From positions 1-27,852 of the IMG/VR virus record IMGVR_UViG_3300018065_000061: DNA of 27,852 nt, one strand, 5' to 3'. How positions within the stretch are numbered: position 1 is the stretch's first letter; each line of letters starts with the position of its first letter. A program made the position numbers and the translations under genes. Origin of the DNA: a virus. Below, one piece after another: positions 22,364 to 27,852 of the stretch. Below the pieces are notes generated by a model. That model had not been told where the DNA came from. It ran no database searches and saw only the letters and a list, made by a program, of their open reading frames with translations.

Positions 22364-23481
22364 GTTGTCTCCTCCGTCACACCAAGCCGTTTTGCCAATA
22401 CACAGAAAGCCAACGCCGCACTTGTTGGCACGACGCCGTTTCCCAGCATCTGTAGTCGCTCTGTGCGATGCTCTGCCAACGTGTCCAGCCACGGGGCCAG
22501 CCCATCAGCCATTCGACAAAACGGGGATTCAGCCGCAACGTCTTCCGCGTTGCTGCGTCGTCCCAGCACAGGCAGAGCAGGTGCAACAGTGGCGTCGTGC
22601 CGGAGCACATCAAGCCACCGTCCGATGTCGCCAGGTCCAGGGGCAAAAACACTGCCACCGGCCAGCGATCCACTGCTGTTTGTAGATTCATCCCCCCGCT
22701 GCGTCCCTGTGTCCCAGGACCTGTGCTCATATTGGTTGTTGCCGTCGGCCAATGACGTACAGCACTTTCCAGACCTACTTGTACTTTGCGGCCGTCCGTC
22801 AGTCTGCCCTTGTTCGCCACCGTTACTGCTGACACCGAACGTCCCCCGCCCGGCGTCTGCGGCGACGGCCACTGGCGTACCGCCCGGTCGGTCAGTGTCG
22901 TTCCCGAGTGTCTCCCACTGGCTGTGGAGTATTCCGCTGCTCCCGAACTGTTGGCATCCCCAGCCGTCGCTGTAGGCCATGATGAACAGTCGCTTTCGCC
23001 GATGCGTCGCGCCAGTTTCCGCCGCGCTAACGATCTCTGCTTCAACGCGGTAGCCCAACGCTTCCAAATCGTCACGGACTTCTCGGTAGCCAAGGGACAA
23101 GTGTCCATCGACGTTTTCGAAGAAGCAGAGTAAGGGTCGTAGTGTGTTGACATGCTTGATGATGTGGGGCCATAAATGACGCGGGTCGTCGGCGCCTCCA
23201 CGTTTGCCGGCGTGTGAGAATGGCTGACAGGGGTACCCGCCAGTGATGATATGTACTTTGCCACGCCAGCATCTGCTGTCGAATGTTGCGATATCGCTCC
23301 ACACAGGCGCGTCATCCATGATGCCGTCCGCAATACGCGAGACCAGCGTTTCGACGGCAGCAGCTTCCCTCTCCACGTAACAGACGTTTCGAGTAACGAA
23401 GCCACAGAGGCGTCCGGCGATGCGGAGCCCGAGATCGAGCCCACCGGCTCCGGTACAAAAGCTGACGGTATGTAGAGCCAC
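22342..23481 (-). CDS. DNA cytosine-C5 methyltransferase
   Basis: This 379-residue protein starts with GTG at 23481, 12 nt after GGAGG. It shows the ordered C5-methyltransferase motifs: I TGAGGLDLGL, IV GGYPCQPFSHAGKR with the catalytic Cys, VI ENVDG, VIII GATHRRKRLF, and the C-terminal RMADGLA and LQMLGNGVVP. The target-recognition part contains the usual SDG/ADG-rich stretches. It methylates cytosine in a specific DNA site, probably to protect phage DNA from restriction; no paired nuclease is seen. The +1 frame stays open over 1.1 kb and carries WPTAT and LNPRFVEWLMGWP-type signatures of other phage methyltransferases (see findings). Confidence 0.93.
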   Translation of the reverse strand: MALHTVSFCTGAGGLDLGLRIAGRLCGFVTRNVCYVEREAAAVETLVSRIADGIMDDAPVWSDIATFDSRCWRGKVHIITGGYPCQPFSHAGKRGGADDPRHLWPHIIKHVNTLRPLLCFFENVDGHLSLGYREVRDDLEALGYRVEAEIVSAAETGATHRRKRLFIMAYSDGWGCQQFGSSGILHSQWETLGNDTDRPGGTPVAVAADAGRGTFGVSSNGGEQGQTDGRPQSTSRSGKCCTSLADGNNQYEHRSWDTGTQRGDESTNSSGSLAGGSVFAPGPGDIGRWLDVLRHDATVAPALPVLGRRSNAEDVAAESPFCRMADGLAPWLDTLAEHRTERLQMLGNGVVPTSAALAFCVLAKRLGVTEETTWQQNTV

Positions 23482-23485
23482 AATG

Positions 23486-24379
23486 TTATGCAGCCTCCGC
23501 CGAGGCTTCGCCTCGGAACGCTTGTTCCACGTCAGCCAACGTTGCGTATTCGCTCCGTGGCAGCGCCACCGTCAGCCCAGCAGCCACCGCTGCCCAATCG
23601 ACAGCCCGTTGCCATGTGGCGCCAACGACGCGCTTCGCCACCGTTGCCGCCATGAAAACGTCTCCGGCGCCGCATGTGCTCCGCACATTTGCCACGTTGT
23701 ACGCTTGCCAAGAGCCTCTGTAGGGTTCCACAGGCAGCATGAACCAACCACCGTCCACGCCGTCCGTGATGACACGTTGCAAAGGCACTCTGTCTAGAGC
23801 GTCGTATTCACTCCTGTTGAAAAAGTACGTCGCCCGTGGCCCCACGTTGCTGTGCCACCAATCATACCGTTTGGTGTGTACAAACAGACGCCGAGTGAGG
23901 TTACCGGCAAGCCAATAAATCAACTGGTCCAGCAACTCATCGGTCACGGCCCCTTTGTCGTAGTCCACGACGACAATGTTGCTGACACTGTCGGCCGCCG
24001 GCGCCAGAAGCTCCGCCAGTGACTTTCGCCACTCCGTCGCGATGCTCTCCGCTGTCACGTCACGATCGACCCGTAGCAGTTGCTGCTGCGACGCCACATC
24101 GACGTAGCGGACCTTTTGGCTCACGGGGTTGCCAACATGGAACATCAGGGGCTGCCTGACAGCCATCCCGGAACCACCAAGGTACTCCTCGAGTGCTGCT
24201 GCCACCAGTGACGCCCCGCCGGGCTGTCGCCGGGGCTGTCCGGCCCACGTCACCACAGGTACTGGGGCCTCTGCCGAGAGCTTCACAACGTTCATGTCGT
24301 TCCACTCGTCCACAATGCGGTCGCCAAGTACGACAACAGACGGGACGACGCGGTCGCCACTTTGCTTTGCTTTTGCCAT
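23486..24379 (-). CDS. HldE N-terminal-type sugar kinase (PfkB/ribokinase family)
   Basis: This 297-residue protein starts at the ATG at 24379, with GGAGG 12 nt upstream. It follows the HldE/RfaE heptose-7-phosphate kinase domain: VVVLGDRIVDEW, LSAEAPVPVV (the family signature), PGGASLVAAAL, VSQKVRYVDVASQQQLLRVD, VVVDYDKGAVTDELL and the ATP-site STCGAGDVF (235-242) with catalytic GAGD. The HldE nucleotidyltransferase domain is not attached here; it is fused to the phosphatase at 21342-22274. It should phosphorylate heptose-7-phosphate, or a similar sugar phosphate, at C1. It is slightly shorter than bacterial kinase domains. Confidence 0.87.
   Translation of the reverse strand: MAKAKQSGDRVVPSVVVLGDRIVDEWNDMNVVKLSAEAPVPVVTWAGQPRRQPGGASLVAAALEEYLGGSGMAVRQPLMFHVGNPVSQKVRYVDVASQQQLLRVDRDVTAESIATEWRKSLAELLAPAADSVSNIVVVDYDKGAVTDELLDQLIYWLAGNLTRRLFVHTKRYDWWHSNVGPRATYFFNRSEYDALDRVPLQRVITDGVDGGWFMLPVEPYRGSWQAYNVANVRSTCGAGDVFMAATVAKRVVGATWQRAVDWAAVAAGLTVALPRSEYATLADVEQAFRGEASAEAA
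23500..23516 (-). promoter_or_regulatory. Hairpin at kinase end before the methyltransferase ribosome site
   Basis: A perfect 7-bp stem (CCGAGGC, GAA loop, GCCTCGG) in the last codons of the kinase gene is followed within 2 nt by the GGAGG assigned to the methyltransferase. It could tune coupled translation. It lacks a T tract. Confidence 0.35.
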
Positions 24380-24397
24380 TTGCTGCTGATGCCTCCC

Positions 24398-24796
24398 CTA
24401 CTGCGTCTTCTGCACGTCCGCAACGTACTTGCCCTGTTGCGCCGCGCCCATGCGGCGTACGTCTTTGCCCCGGCCATCAAGCACCAGTGCGCCACGCCGG
24501 CTTTCGCCGGGCTTCCCCGTGTAGTCCAGTGTCAACGGCGCCAGTGCTTCGGGAAACTCTGGCGACGGCATCACACCGGGCCATTCGTCTATGACAAGCA
24601 GCCCGAGCAAACCGTTCAAAAAGCCACCCACTAGCAACGTGTTCGTTTCGCCGTCGGGCGGCAGCTCCTCCGGGTACATATGCCGCAGGGCGTTGTACAT
24701 CGTCTGCGGTGTGACGCGAATCTCACGATGCTTTGGCGGACGTTTCCACTGGGGCATTCGTTGCGATCGCAATGGTAGCTGTGGCTGGCGTTTCAT
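24398..24796 (-). CDS. Hypothetical protein, 132 aa
   Basis: This 132-residue protein starts at the ATG at 24796 (overlap ATGA with the upstream gene), with AGGAG 6 nt upstream. The basic N-terminus (MKRQPQLPLRSQRMPQWKRPPKHR) is followed by TPQTMYNALRHMYPEEL, then a hydrophobic stretch LLVGGFLNGLLGLLVIDEW and a basic C-terminus. The hydrophobic stretch could be a buried helix rather than a membrane span. No family is recognised. The kinase gene starts 18 nt downstream. Confidence 0.65.
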   Translation of the reverse strand: MKRQPQLPLRSQRMPQWKRPPKHREIRVTPQTMYNALRHMYPEELPPDGETNTLLVGGFLNGLLGLLVIDEWPGVMPSPEFPEALAPLTLDYTGKPGESRRGALVLDGRGKDVRRMGAAQQGKYVADVQKTQ

Positions 24797-25032
24797 GTTG
24801 CTCTCCTGGTCTGTTCGTTGGTCAGTGTGATCGTCAGGCGCTGCTCGTCCTCGAGTTCGTCCGACGTGAACGTCAGCCGGACAGCCTTGTCCTCGAACGT
24901 CACGTTGCTGATGATGGCGTTGTCTGGGATGTGCAACGGCGTAACGCAGCGTTTCATAGCCTCAGCCAGCGTCTCGCGGTTGAACCGCAGCAGCCGTTGC
25001 CGGCGGTGTTTGCGAGTGTCAGCAGCAGCCAT
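24793..25032 (-). CDS. Hypothetical small protein, 79 aa
   Basis: This 79-residue protein starts at the ATG at 25032, overlapping the upstream stop (TGATG), and its own stop overlaps the next start (ATGA). It has a basic helix (TRKHRRQRLLRFNRETLAEAM) followed by beta strands (IISNVTFEDKAVRLTF). No family is recognised. The overlap on both sides supports it being real. Confidence 0.65.
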   Translation of the reverse strand: MAAADTRKHRRQRLLRFNRETLAEAMKRCVTPLHIPDNAIISNVTFEDKAVRLTFTSDELEDEQRLTITLTNEQTRRAT

Positions 25033-25487
25033 CAGCGAATGAACCCCTGTTTACGCATAGCCCTTGTTAGGCTATCGGGGTTTTGCCCTTTGGTCCGTAC
25101 AATCAGCATGTCGGGCCAAACGCTGCCCCCAGAAGGGCGACTGGTCTCAACACCAAATGTACGTTCGATAGCTTGGATTGTGGTCTCGGTGACAGCTTCG
25201 GGATAATGCAGAATGAAATTACCAGGGACAATGGTATCCCACATCGCATCAGCACACTGATGCTTCGGCTTCAATACGCCGGCTTCGAGAAGCTCTGCTT
25301 CGGTGGCGTTGGTGACAATACCCCGGTGGCCCGCGTACAAACGGGCAAACGGGGGATTGAGTTCCTTACCTCGCTCAGCGGAGGGGATCCTCAGGACAGC
25401 CCGGATGGTTTCGTTCGTGACGATATCGTCAAACTCCACAACGCCTAGATCCTTTCGCCAGGCTGTATATGTTCCTTGCTGTTTCAT
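25032..25487 (-). CDS. Hypothetical protein, 151 aa
   Basis: This 151-residue protein starts at the ATG at 25487 (ATGA overlap), with GGAGA 7 nt upstream. It is a soluble mixed alpha/beta protein (GVVEFDDIVTNETIRAVLRI, GNFILHYPEAVTETTIQAIE, WPDMLIVRTKG). No motif or family is recognised. It belongs to the run of small genes behind the main leftward promoter, where phages often keep host-takeover functions. Confidence 0.65.
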   Translation of the reverse strand: MKQQGTYTAWRKDLGVVEFDDIVTNETIRAVLRIPSAERGKELNPPFARLYAGHRGIVTNATEAELLEAGVLKPKHQCADAMWDTIVPGNFILHYPEAVTETTIQAIERTFGVETSRPSGGSVWPDMLIVRTKGQNPDSLTRAMRKQGFIR

Positions 25488-25912
25488 CGTGTGGTCTCCA
25501 CATCAAAAGGCAATTCGAGTTGCACAGGCTGCGTGCGCTCCGGCGGATCCGCCGGTACGGGACGTTCGATGACCATCGAGGCTCTGTACGACAAGCCGCT
25601 TTCGCCCAAGCAGCGCCGGGGCAGGCCCATCTGTTCTGTGGTCACTTCGACGGCCAACGTCAGCGACGCCGGCTGTTCGTTGCACATCGGACACAGCGCC
25701 ATCTGGGTCAGCAGCACGGGCTGTTGTGCCGTGCAGCCACAACCGTGCAACGTCAGCACCGGCTGCCACTTGTGGCCGCAGGACGAACACTGCCAGAACG
25801 AGCACGTGCCTTGAGGCTGCTCCGGCGCCGCCTCGGGAAACAGCCGTGGCAGAGCATCGTCAGTGGGCTCTGCGACGACTGTGGCGACAGGGGCGTCCAC
25901 GATGTCAGTCAT
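25484..25912 (-). CDS. Zinc-ribbon small protein
   Basis: This 142-residue protein starts at the ATG at 25912, with GGAGG 10 nt upstream. In the middle lies a Cys cluster CSSCGHKW ... HGCGC ... LCPMCNE, that is two CxxC knuckles plus an extra CxC, typical of one or two zinc ribbons. The N-terminus is acidic and Ala/Pro-rich, and the C-terminus is Pro-rich (PADPPERTQP). A nucleic-acid or host-protein-binding role is plausible, but no named family is recognised. Confidence 0.7.
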   Translation of the reverse strand: MTDIVDAPVATVVAEPTDDALPRLFPEAAPEQPQGTCSFWQCSSCGHKWQPVLTLHGCGCTAQQPVLLTQMALCPMCNEQPASLTLAVEVTTEQMGLPRRCLGESGLSYRASMVIERPVPADPPERTQPVQLELPFDVETTR

Positions 25913-26240
25913 TTTCGACGACCTCCAAAGGGGTCTGTGACCGTACACGCCACCATGTTTGTTTGGCCCCAACCCAGCCCACCAAGATGTGTGCCCTGCG
26001 AGCAGGCACTACAGCAACCACGCCCAGGATTGCTGCTGTGGTAGGATGTTTTACGCTCTTGCCTGCGGCGTCGGCAGGTAACACTTTCGAGGGCTCGAGG
26101 TTCCATTTGTAGGCGGGGTTGTAGTATTCCGGATCGGTCCGACCTTCGTACGTCACCATGATTGCTGGCCGCACCGTTTTGACAGTGCCCATGCCTATCA
26201 CTTTGTCGCCAGGCTTCAGTTCGTCGCTACGTTTCGTCAT
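25905..26240 (-). CDS. Small protein with SH3/KOW-like N-terminal barrel (paralogue A)
   Basis: This 111-residue protein starts at the ATG at 26240, overlapping the upstream stop (ATGA). The segment LKPGDKVIGMGTVKTVRPAI followed by VTYEG resembles a small SH3-like barrel (intein/Hint- or KOW-like turn). It matches the LRPGDKTATGVISKI part of the 26518-26865 product, so the two share a domain. The C-terminal half has a hydrophobic stretch (AAILGVVAVVPARRAHILVG). The function is unknown. Confidence 0.65.
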   Translation of the reverse strand: MTKRSDELKPGDKVIGMGTVKTVRPAIMVTYEGRTDPEYYNPAYKWNLEPSKVLPADAAGKSVKHPTTAAILGVVAVVPARRAHILVGWVGAKQTWWRVRSQTPLEVVEND

Positions 26241-26521
26241 TGCTTCGGTTCTCCTTCGGTGTTCCACATTGCGAGTACGTCCAAAATGTCGCTGCCGTCA
26301 CGGCGGCGCAATTCGCCAAGTACGCCGGCGGCAACATGGCGTGTCAGCTCGGCGTTGGACATGACAGCGTATTCGTCGTCACGCGCCGCTTCGATGGCTG
26401 TCATGAGTAGGCAGACAAAATGCTCCGGGCCGAGCATGTCCAGCAGCATGTCGGCCAGCACAAAAGATTCGCTGACGGCGTTTTCGTCAGCGGGTGAGAG
26501 GGGGTCGGCAGATGGCGTCAT
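26237..26521 (-). CDS. Hypothetical small acidic protein, 94 aa
   Basis: This 94-residue protein starts at the ATG at 26521, overlapping the upstream stop (ATGA), with GAGGT 7 nt upstream. It is acidic and helical (SFVLADMLLDMLGPEHFVCL, NAELTRHVAAGVLGELRRR). No family is recognised. It sits between the two barrel-domain paralogues. Confidence 0.65.
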   Translation of the reverse strand: MTPSADPLSPADENAVSESFVLADMLLDMLGPEHFVCLLMTAIEAARDDEYAVMSNAELTRHVAAGVLGELRRRDGSDILDVLAMWNTEGEPKQ

Positions 26522-26865
26522 TCGGAAACCTCGGTGATGATGGTGTCGAGGTAGAGGGGGTACCAGCACATTTGGCCTCTGTCGGCGCCGAAGAGAACAG
26601 TGGTTCCGCTTTTGGCTGTGCCGACGCCTGACACTTGCAATTCGTATAGAAATTTGTCACAACCCCTGCTACCGATTTTGACACGCTTGCCGACAGCTTC
26701 GTCCGGCGTCAGCGTACGTGGCTGGATGGTGACGAGGTCGTCGGGCAATAAGCCCAGAACAGTACCGTTATTCCATTCCACGTGGAGTCTCGGCGTGATT
26801 TTGCTTATGACGCCTGTGGCTGTCTTGTCACCAGGACGCAGTTCACTGGCTTTTACTTTTGGCAT
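26518..26865 (-). CDS. Small protein with SH3/KOW-like barrel (paralogue B), first leftward gene
   Basis: The chosen start is the ATG at 26865 (115 aa). An in-frame ATG at 26952 would add a basic segment with a GRPRPR AT-hook-like motif, but it overlaps the promoter -10 region and has no Shine-Dalgarno. Residues ~7-45 (LRPGDKTATGVISKITPRLH, then VEWNNGTVLGLLPDD) match paralogue A. A second beta-rich half ends in YPLYLDTIITEVSE. It is the first gene of the leftward operon. The function is unknown. Confidence 0.65.
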   Translation of the reverse strand: MPKVKASELRPGDKTATGVISKITPRLHVEWNNGTVLGLLPDDLVTIQPRTLTPDEAVGKRVKIGSRGCDKFLYELQVSGVGTAKSGTTVLFGADRGQMCWYPLYLDTIITEVSE

Positions 26866-26942
26866 TTGCTTTGTCAACACACGAGGACGTGGACGCCCTC
26901 GCTGCTTTGCTCCTTTGCGGGCTTCTGGCCCGGTCGCCGTCC

Positions 26943-26972
26943 AGTATGGCATTTTTGCTGACGTTTTGTCAA
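26943..26972 (-). promoter_or_regulatory. Leftward promoter TTGACA-N18-CATACT
   Basis: A perfect TTGACA at 26972-26967 and CATACT at 26948-26943 (4 of 6 to TATAAT) with an 18-nt spacer. Transcription would begin about 70 nt before the first leftward gene. Boxes and spacer length are identical to the rightward promoter at 27480-27509, and the spacers share GxCAGCAxA at the same positions. Confidence 0.65.
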
Positions 26973-27036
26973 GCCAATGGCCAATATGTTGTGTGTTTTC
27001 AGGCGGGTACGCCAGGGGGTCACGTTGCTTTTTGCG

Positions 27037-27052
27037 ATCACGGAAACGTGAT
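27037..27052. promoter_or_regulatory. Hairpin with GAAA tetraloop
   Basis: ATCACG-GAAA-CGTGAT, a perfect 6-bp stem with a stable GAAA tetraloop on the plus strand. It is probably an RNA structure or operator in the control region. Confidence 0.35.
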
Positions 27053-27210
27053 ACATCCCCGCGTGGGGCGCGGGCCGGCCGCAACGGATTGGGCGCCCCC
27101 CACCTCGATTTTTAGGCCGGGGGAGGGGGTCTGACTATCACAACAATAAATGGGCAACAGCACCTAAGTACCTGCAAACAAAGCCTTGCAGCACGTTGCC
27201 TAGCAGCTAT

Positions 27211-27231
27211 TGAGTACCATTGCGGTACTCA
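27211..27231. promoter_or_regulatory. 8-bp inverted repeat, operator or hairpin
   Basis: TGAGTACC-ATTGC-GGTACTCA, perfect 8-bp arms with a 5-nt centre. The size and symmetry fit a dimeric repressor operator or an RNA hairpin. Confidence 0.45.
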
Positions 27232-27277
27232 GAGGCCCTCCGAACGTGGGCGGATAGCGTCATCAGGGACCACGCCC

Positions 27278-27295
27278 TTGTGGGCCGGCCCACAA
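27278..27295. promoter_or_regulatory. 18-nt perfect palindrome
   Basis: TTGTGGGCCGGCCCACAA is fully self-complementary with no central gap. It lies just left of a run of AT-rich palindromes. It may be an operator or a recombination/replication site. Confidence 0.5.
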
Positions 27296-27300
27296 TAATT

Positions 27301-27331
27301 AGGCTTGCCTAAATATGATATTTGGTATACC
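27301..27331. promoter_or_regulatory. Cluster of short AT-rich palindromes
   Basis: AGGCTTGCCT (27301-27310, preceded by T), AAATATGATATTT (27311-27323) and GGTATACC (27324-27331) follow each other directly. Each is an inverted repeat. The AT-rich stretch stands out against the GC-rich phage and may be a melting or protein-binding site. Confidence 0.4.
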
Positions 27332-27479
27332 TACAGTGAGCCACGCTGGCGAAATACATACATTGTGTACGTAACTAGATCCTTGCTGCTGTGTACTTGC
27401 CCTTCGGAAACCGTCATCACTCTCCGAGCCTCCTATCCGGCGATCGCCAAATTTTTTTCACAATCGCCCATTTTCCCAC

Positions 27480-27509
27480 TTGACACTGTGCCAGCACATG
27501 CCCCATACT
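27480..27509 (+). promoter_or_regulatory. Rightward promoter TTGACA-N18-CATACT
   Basis: TTGACA at 27480-27485 and CATACT at 27504-27509, spacer 18 nt, about 54 nt before the rightward gene. The boxes equal those of the leftward promoter at 26943-26972. Confidence 0.65.
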
Positions 27510-27562
27510 CCAATTGTCACCAAGGCCAACAGGCCCACCGACACGCAAGAGAGAGAGACAAA

Positions 27563-27775
27563 ATGACACGCAACCCCCGAACAAACAAACTTGAACGTTA
27601 CATTGTAGCCACCACATGGATAGGCTACGTCGAACCCGTTGGATCATTCCGAACCGTCGCTCAGGCGAACTGGTTCGGTTACAGACGCTTTCGCAATCGC
27701 TGTGGCGCTTTCTCGATCTACGATCGCCAGACTGGCAAACAACGATACTCCGCGAACGTCGTTCGGCGCCGATAG
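27563..27775 (+). CDS. Small basic protein, only rightward gene
   Basis: This 70-residue protein starts at the ATG at 27563 behind a GAGAGAGAGA stretch that may serve as ribosome site, 54 nt after a strong promoter candidate. It is very basic (MTRNPRTNKLERYIVATTW..., FGYRRFRNRCGAFSIYDR, ending VVRRR) with predicted beta strands. No family is recognised. A small basic protein expressed from its own divergent promoter could be a regulator or early host-takeover protein. The longer frame from 27305 begins with TTG and is not favoured. Confidence 0.6.
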   Translation: MTRNPRTNKLERYIVATTWIGYVEPVGSFRTVAQANWFGYRRFRNRCGAFSIYDRQTGKQRYSANVVRRR

Positions 27776-27852
27776 CAGCCTTCCCCGCATTGCGAAACGC
27801 TATCTGTGATCGCATCCGTACCATGCTCACTGAGCGTACGTCACTATTCGCA
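27776..27852. other. Right edge, nothing assigned
   Basis: These 77 nt contain a short GCTCA-CTGAGC-type inverted repeat and no assignable gene within the window. Confidence 0.4.

Larger units (their letters stand above)
26866..27562. other. ~700-nt control region between divergent genes
   Basis: No convincing gene lies here. The region holds a leftward promoter (26943-26972), a rightward promoter (27480-27509), several hairpins and palindromes at 27037-27052, 27211-27231 and 27278-27295, a cluster of short AT-rich palindromes at 27301-27331, and GC-rich runs around 27060-27130. It looks like a main regulatory region and might also contain an origin or attachment-type site. No repeats long enough to prove either were seen. 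Confidence 0.55.

Noticed and set aside
27440-27458. GGCGATCGCC followed by a T run as a rightward terminator
   Set aside because: The palindrome leaves only a 3-bp stem once a loop is formed, and nothing to its left needs termination.
1-27852. CRISPR array, insertion sequence, rRNA, integrase
   Set aside because: No regularly spaced direct repeats, transposase or integrase motifs, or rRNA sequence were seen on either strand.

Overview
The window is part of the genome of a tailed double-stranded DNA phage (or prophage-like contig) of a Gram-negative host. The evidence is a portal protein, an N4-gp56-type major capsid protein, a scaffold-like protein, both halves of a large terminase, a neck/adaptor protein, two fibre-like proteins, a peptidoglycan peptidase and a tRNA. 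Base composition is GC-rich by eye. Host identity cannot be fixed from the sequence. ADP-heptose/LPS-type sugar genes point to a host with an LPS-like surface, and the signal peptides ending in ...AQ or ...SQ are only a weak hint.

Layout. Almost every gene lies on the minus strand, so transcription runs from right to left. Positions 26.9-24.4 kb hold a run of small early-type genes of unknown role (two share a small beta-barrel-like domain, one has a zinc ribbon). From 24.4 to 20.2 kb come an HldE-type sugar kinase, a cytosine-C5 DNA methyltransferase, a 30-residue membrane peptide, a GmhB-phosphatase/HldE-nucleotidyltransferase fusion, an M15-type peptidase, an HExxH peptidase-like protein and a cupin. 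From 20.2 to 14.8 kb lies a large terminase split into separate ATPase and nuclease genes. The roughly 3.4 kb between the halves hold a degenerate HldE-like nucleotidyltransferase, a 210-nt block of repeats and hairpins, a RepA-like ATPase, a winged-helix-like protein, a SAM methyltransferase and a small helical protein. From 14.8 to 10.1 kb are portal, a small helical protein, scaffold, major capsid and a decoration-like protein. From 9.6 to 5.5 kb are a hypothetical protein, a GT9 (heptosyltransferase-type) glycosyltransferase, a Tad1/Acb2-family immune-signal sponge, another hypothetical, tRNA-Thr(UGU) and a neck/adaptor protein. From 5.5 kb to the left edge are two fibre-like proteins, each followed by a small EF-hand protein, and all four carry Sec-type signal peptides.

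Most minus-strand genes are joined by TGATG or ATGA stop/start overlaps, so the region reads as one or a few long, translationally coupled operons. Three promoter candidates with a perfect TTGACA and an 18-nt spacer were found: one before the leftward early genes, one in the 450-nt gap at 9.6-10.1 kb, and one driving the single rightward gene near the right end. The first and last share identical -35 and -10 boxes.

The most notable points are the phage-borne ADP-heptose-like module (kinase, phosphatase-nucleotidyltransferase, glycosyltransferase, with a cupin that might replace the missing isomerase), the domain-boundary split of the terminase with unrelated genes between the halves, the exported fibre plus EF-hand partner cassettes, the Tad1-like anti-defence gene, and a DNA methyltransferase whose +1 frame carries a second recognisable methyltransferase C-terminal signature.
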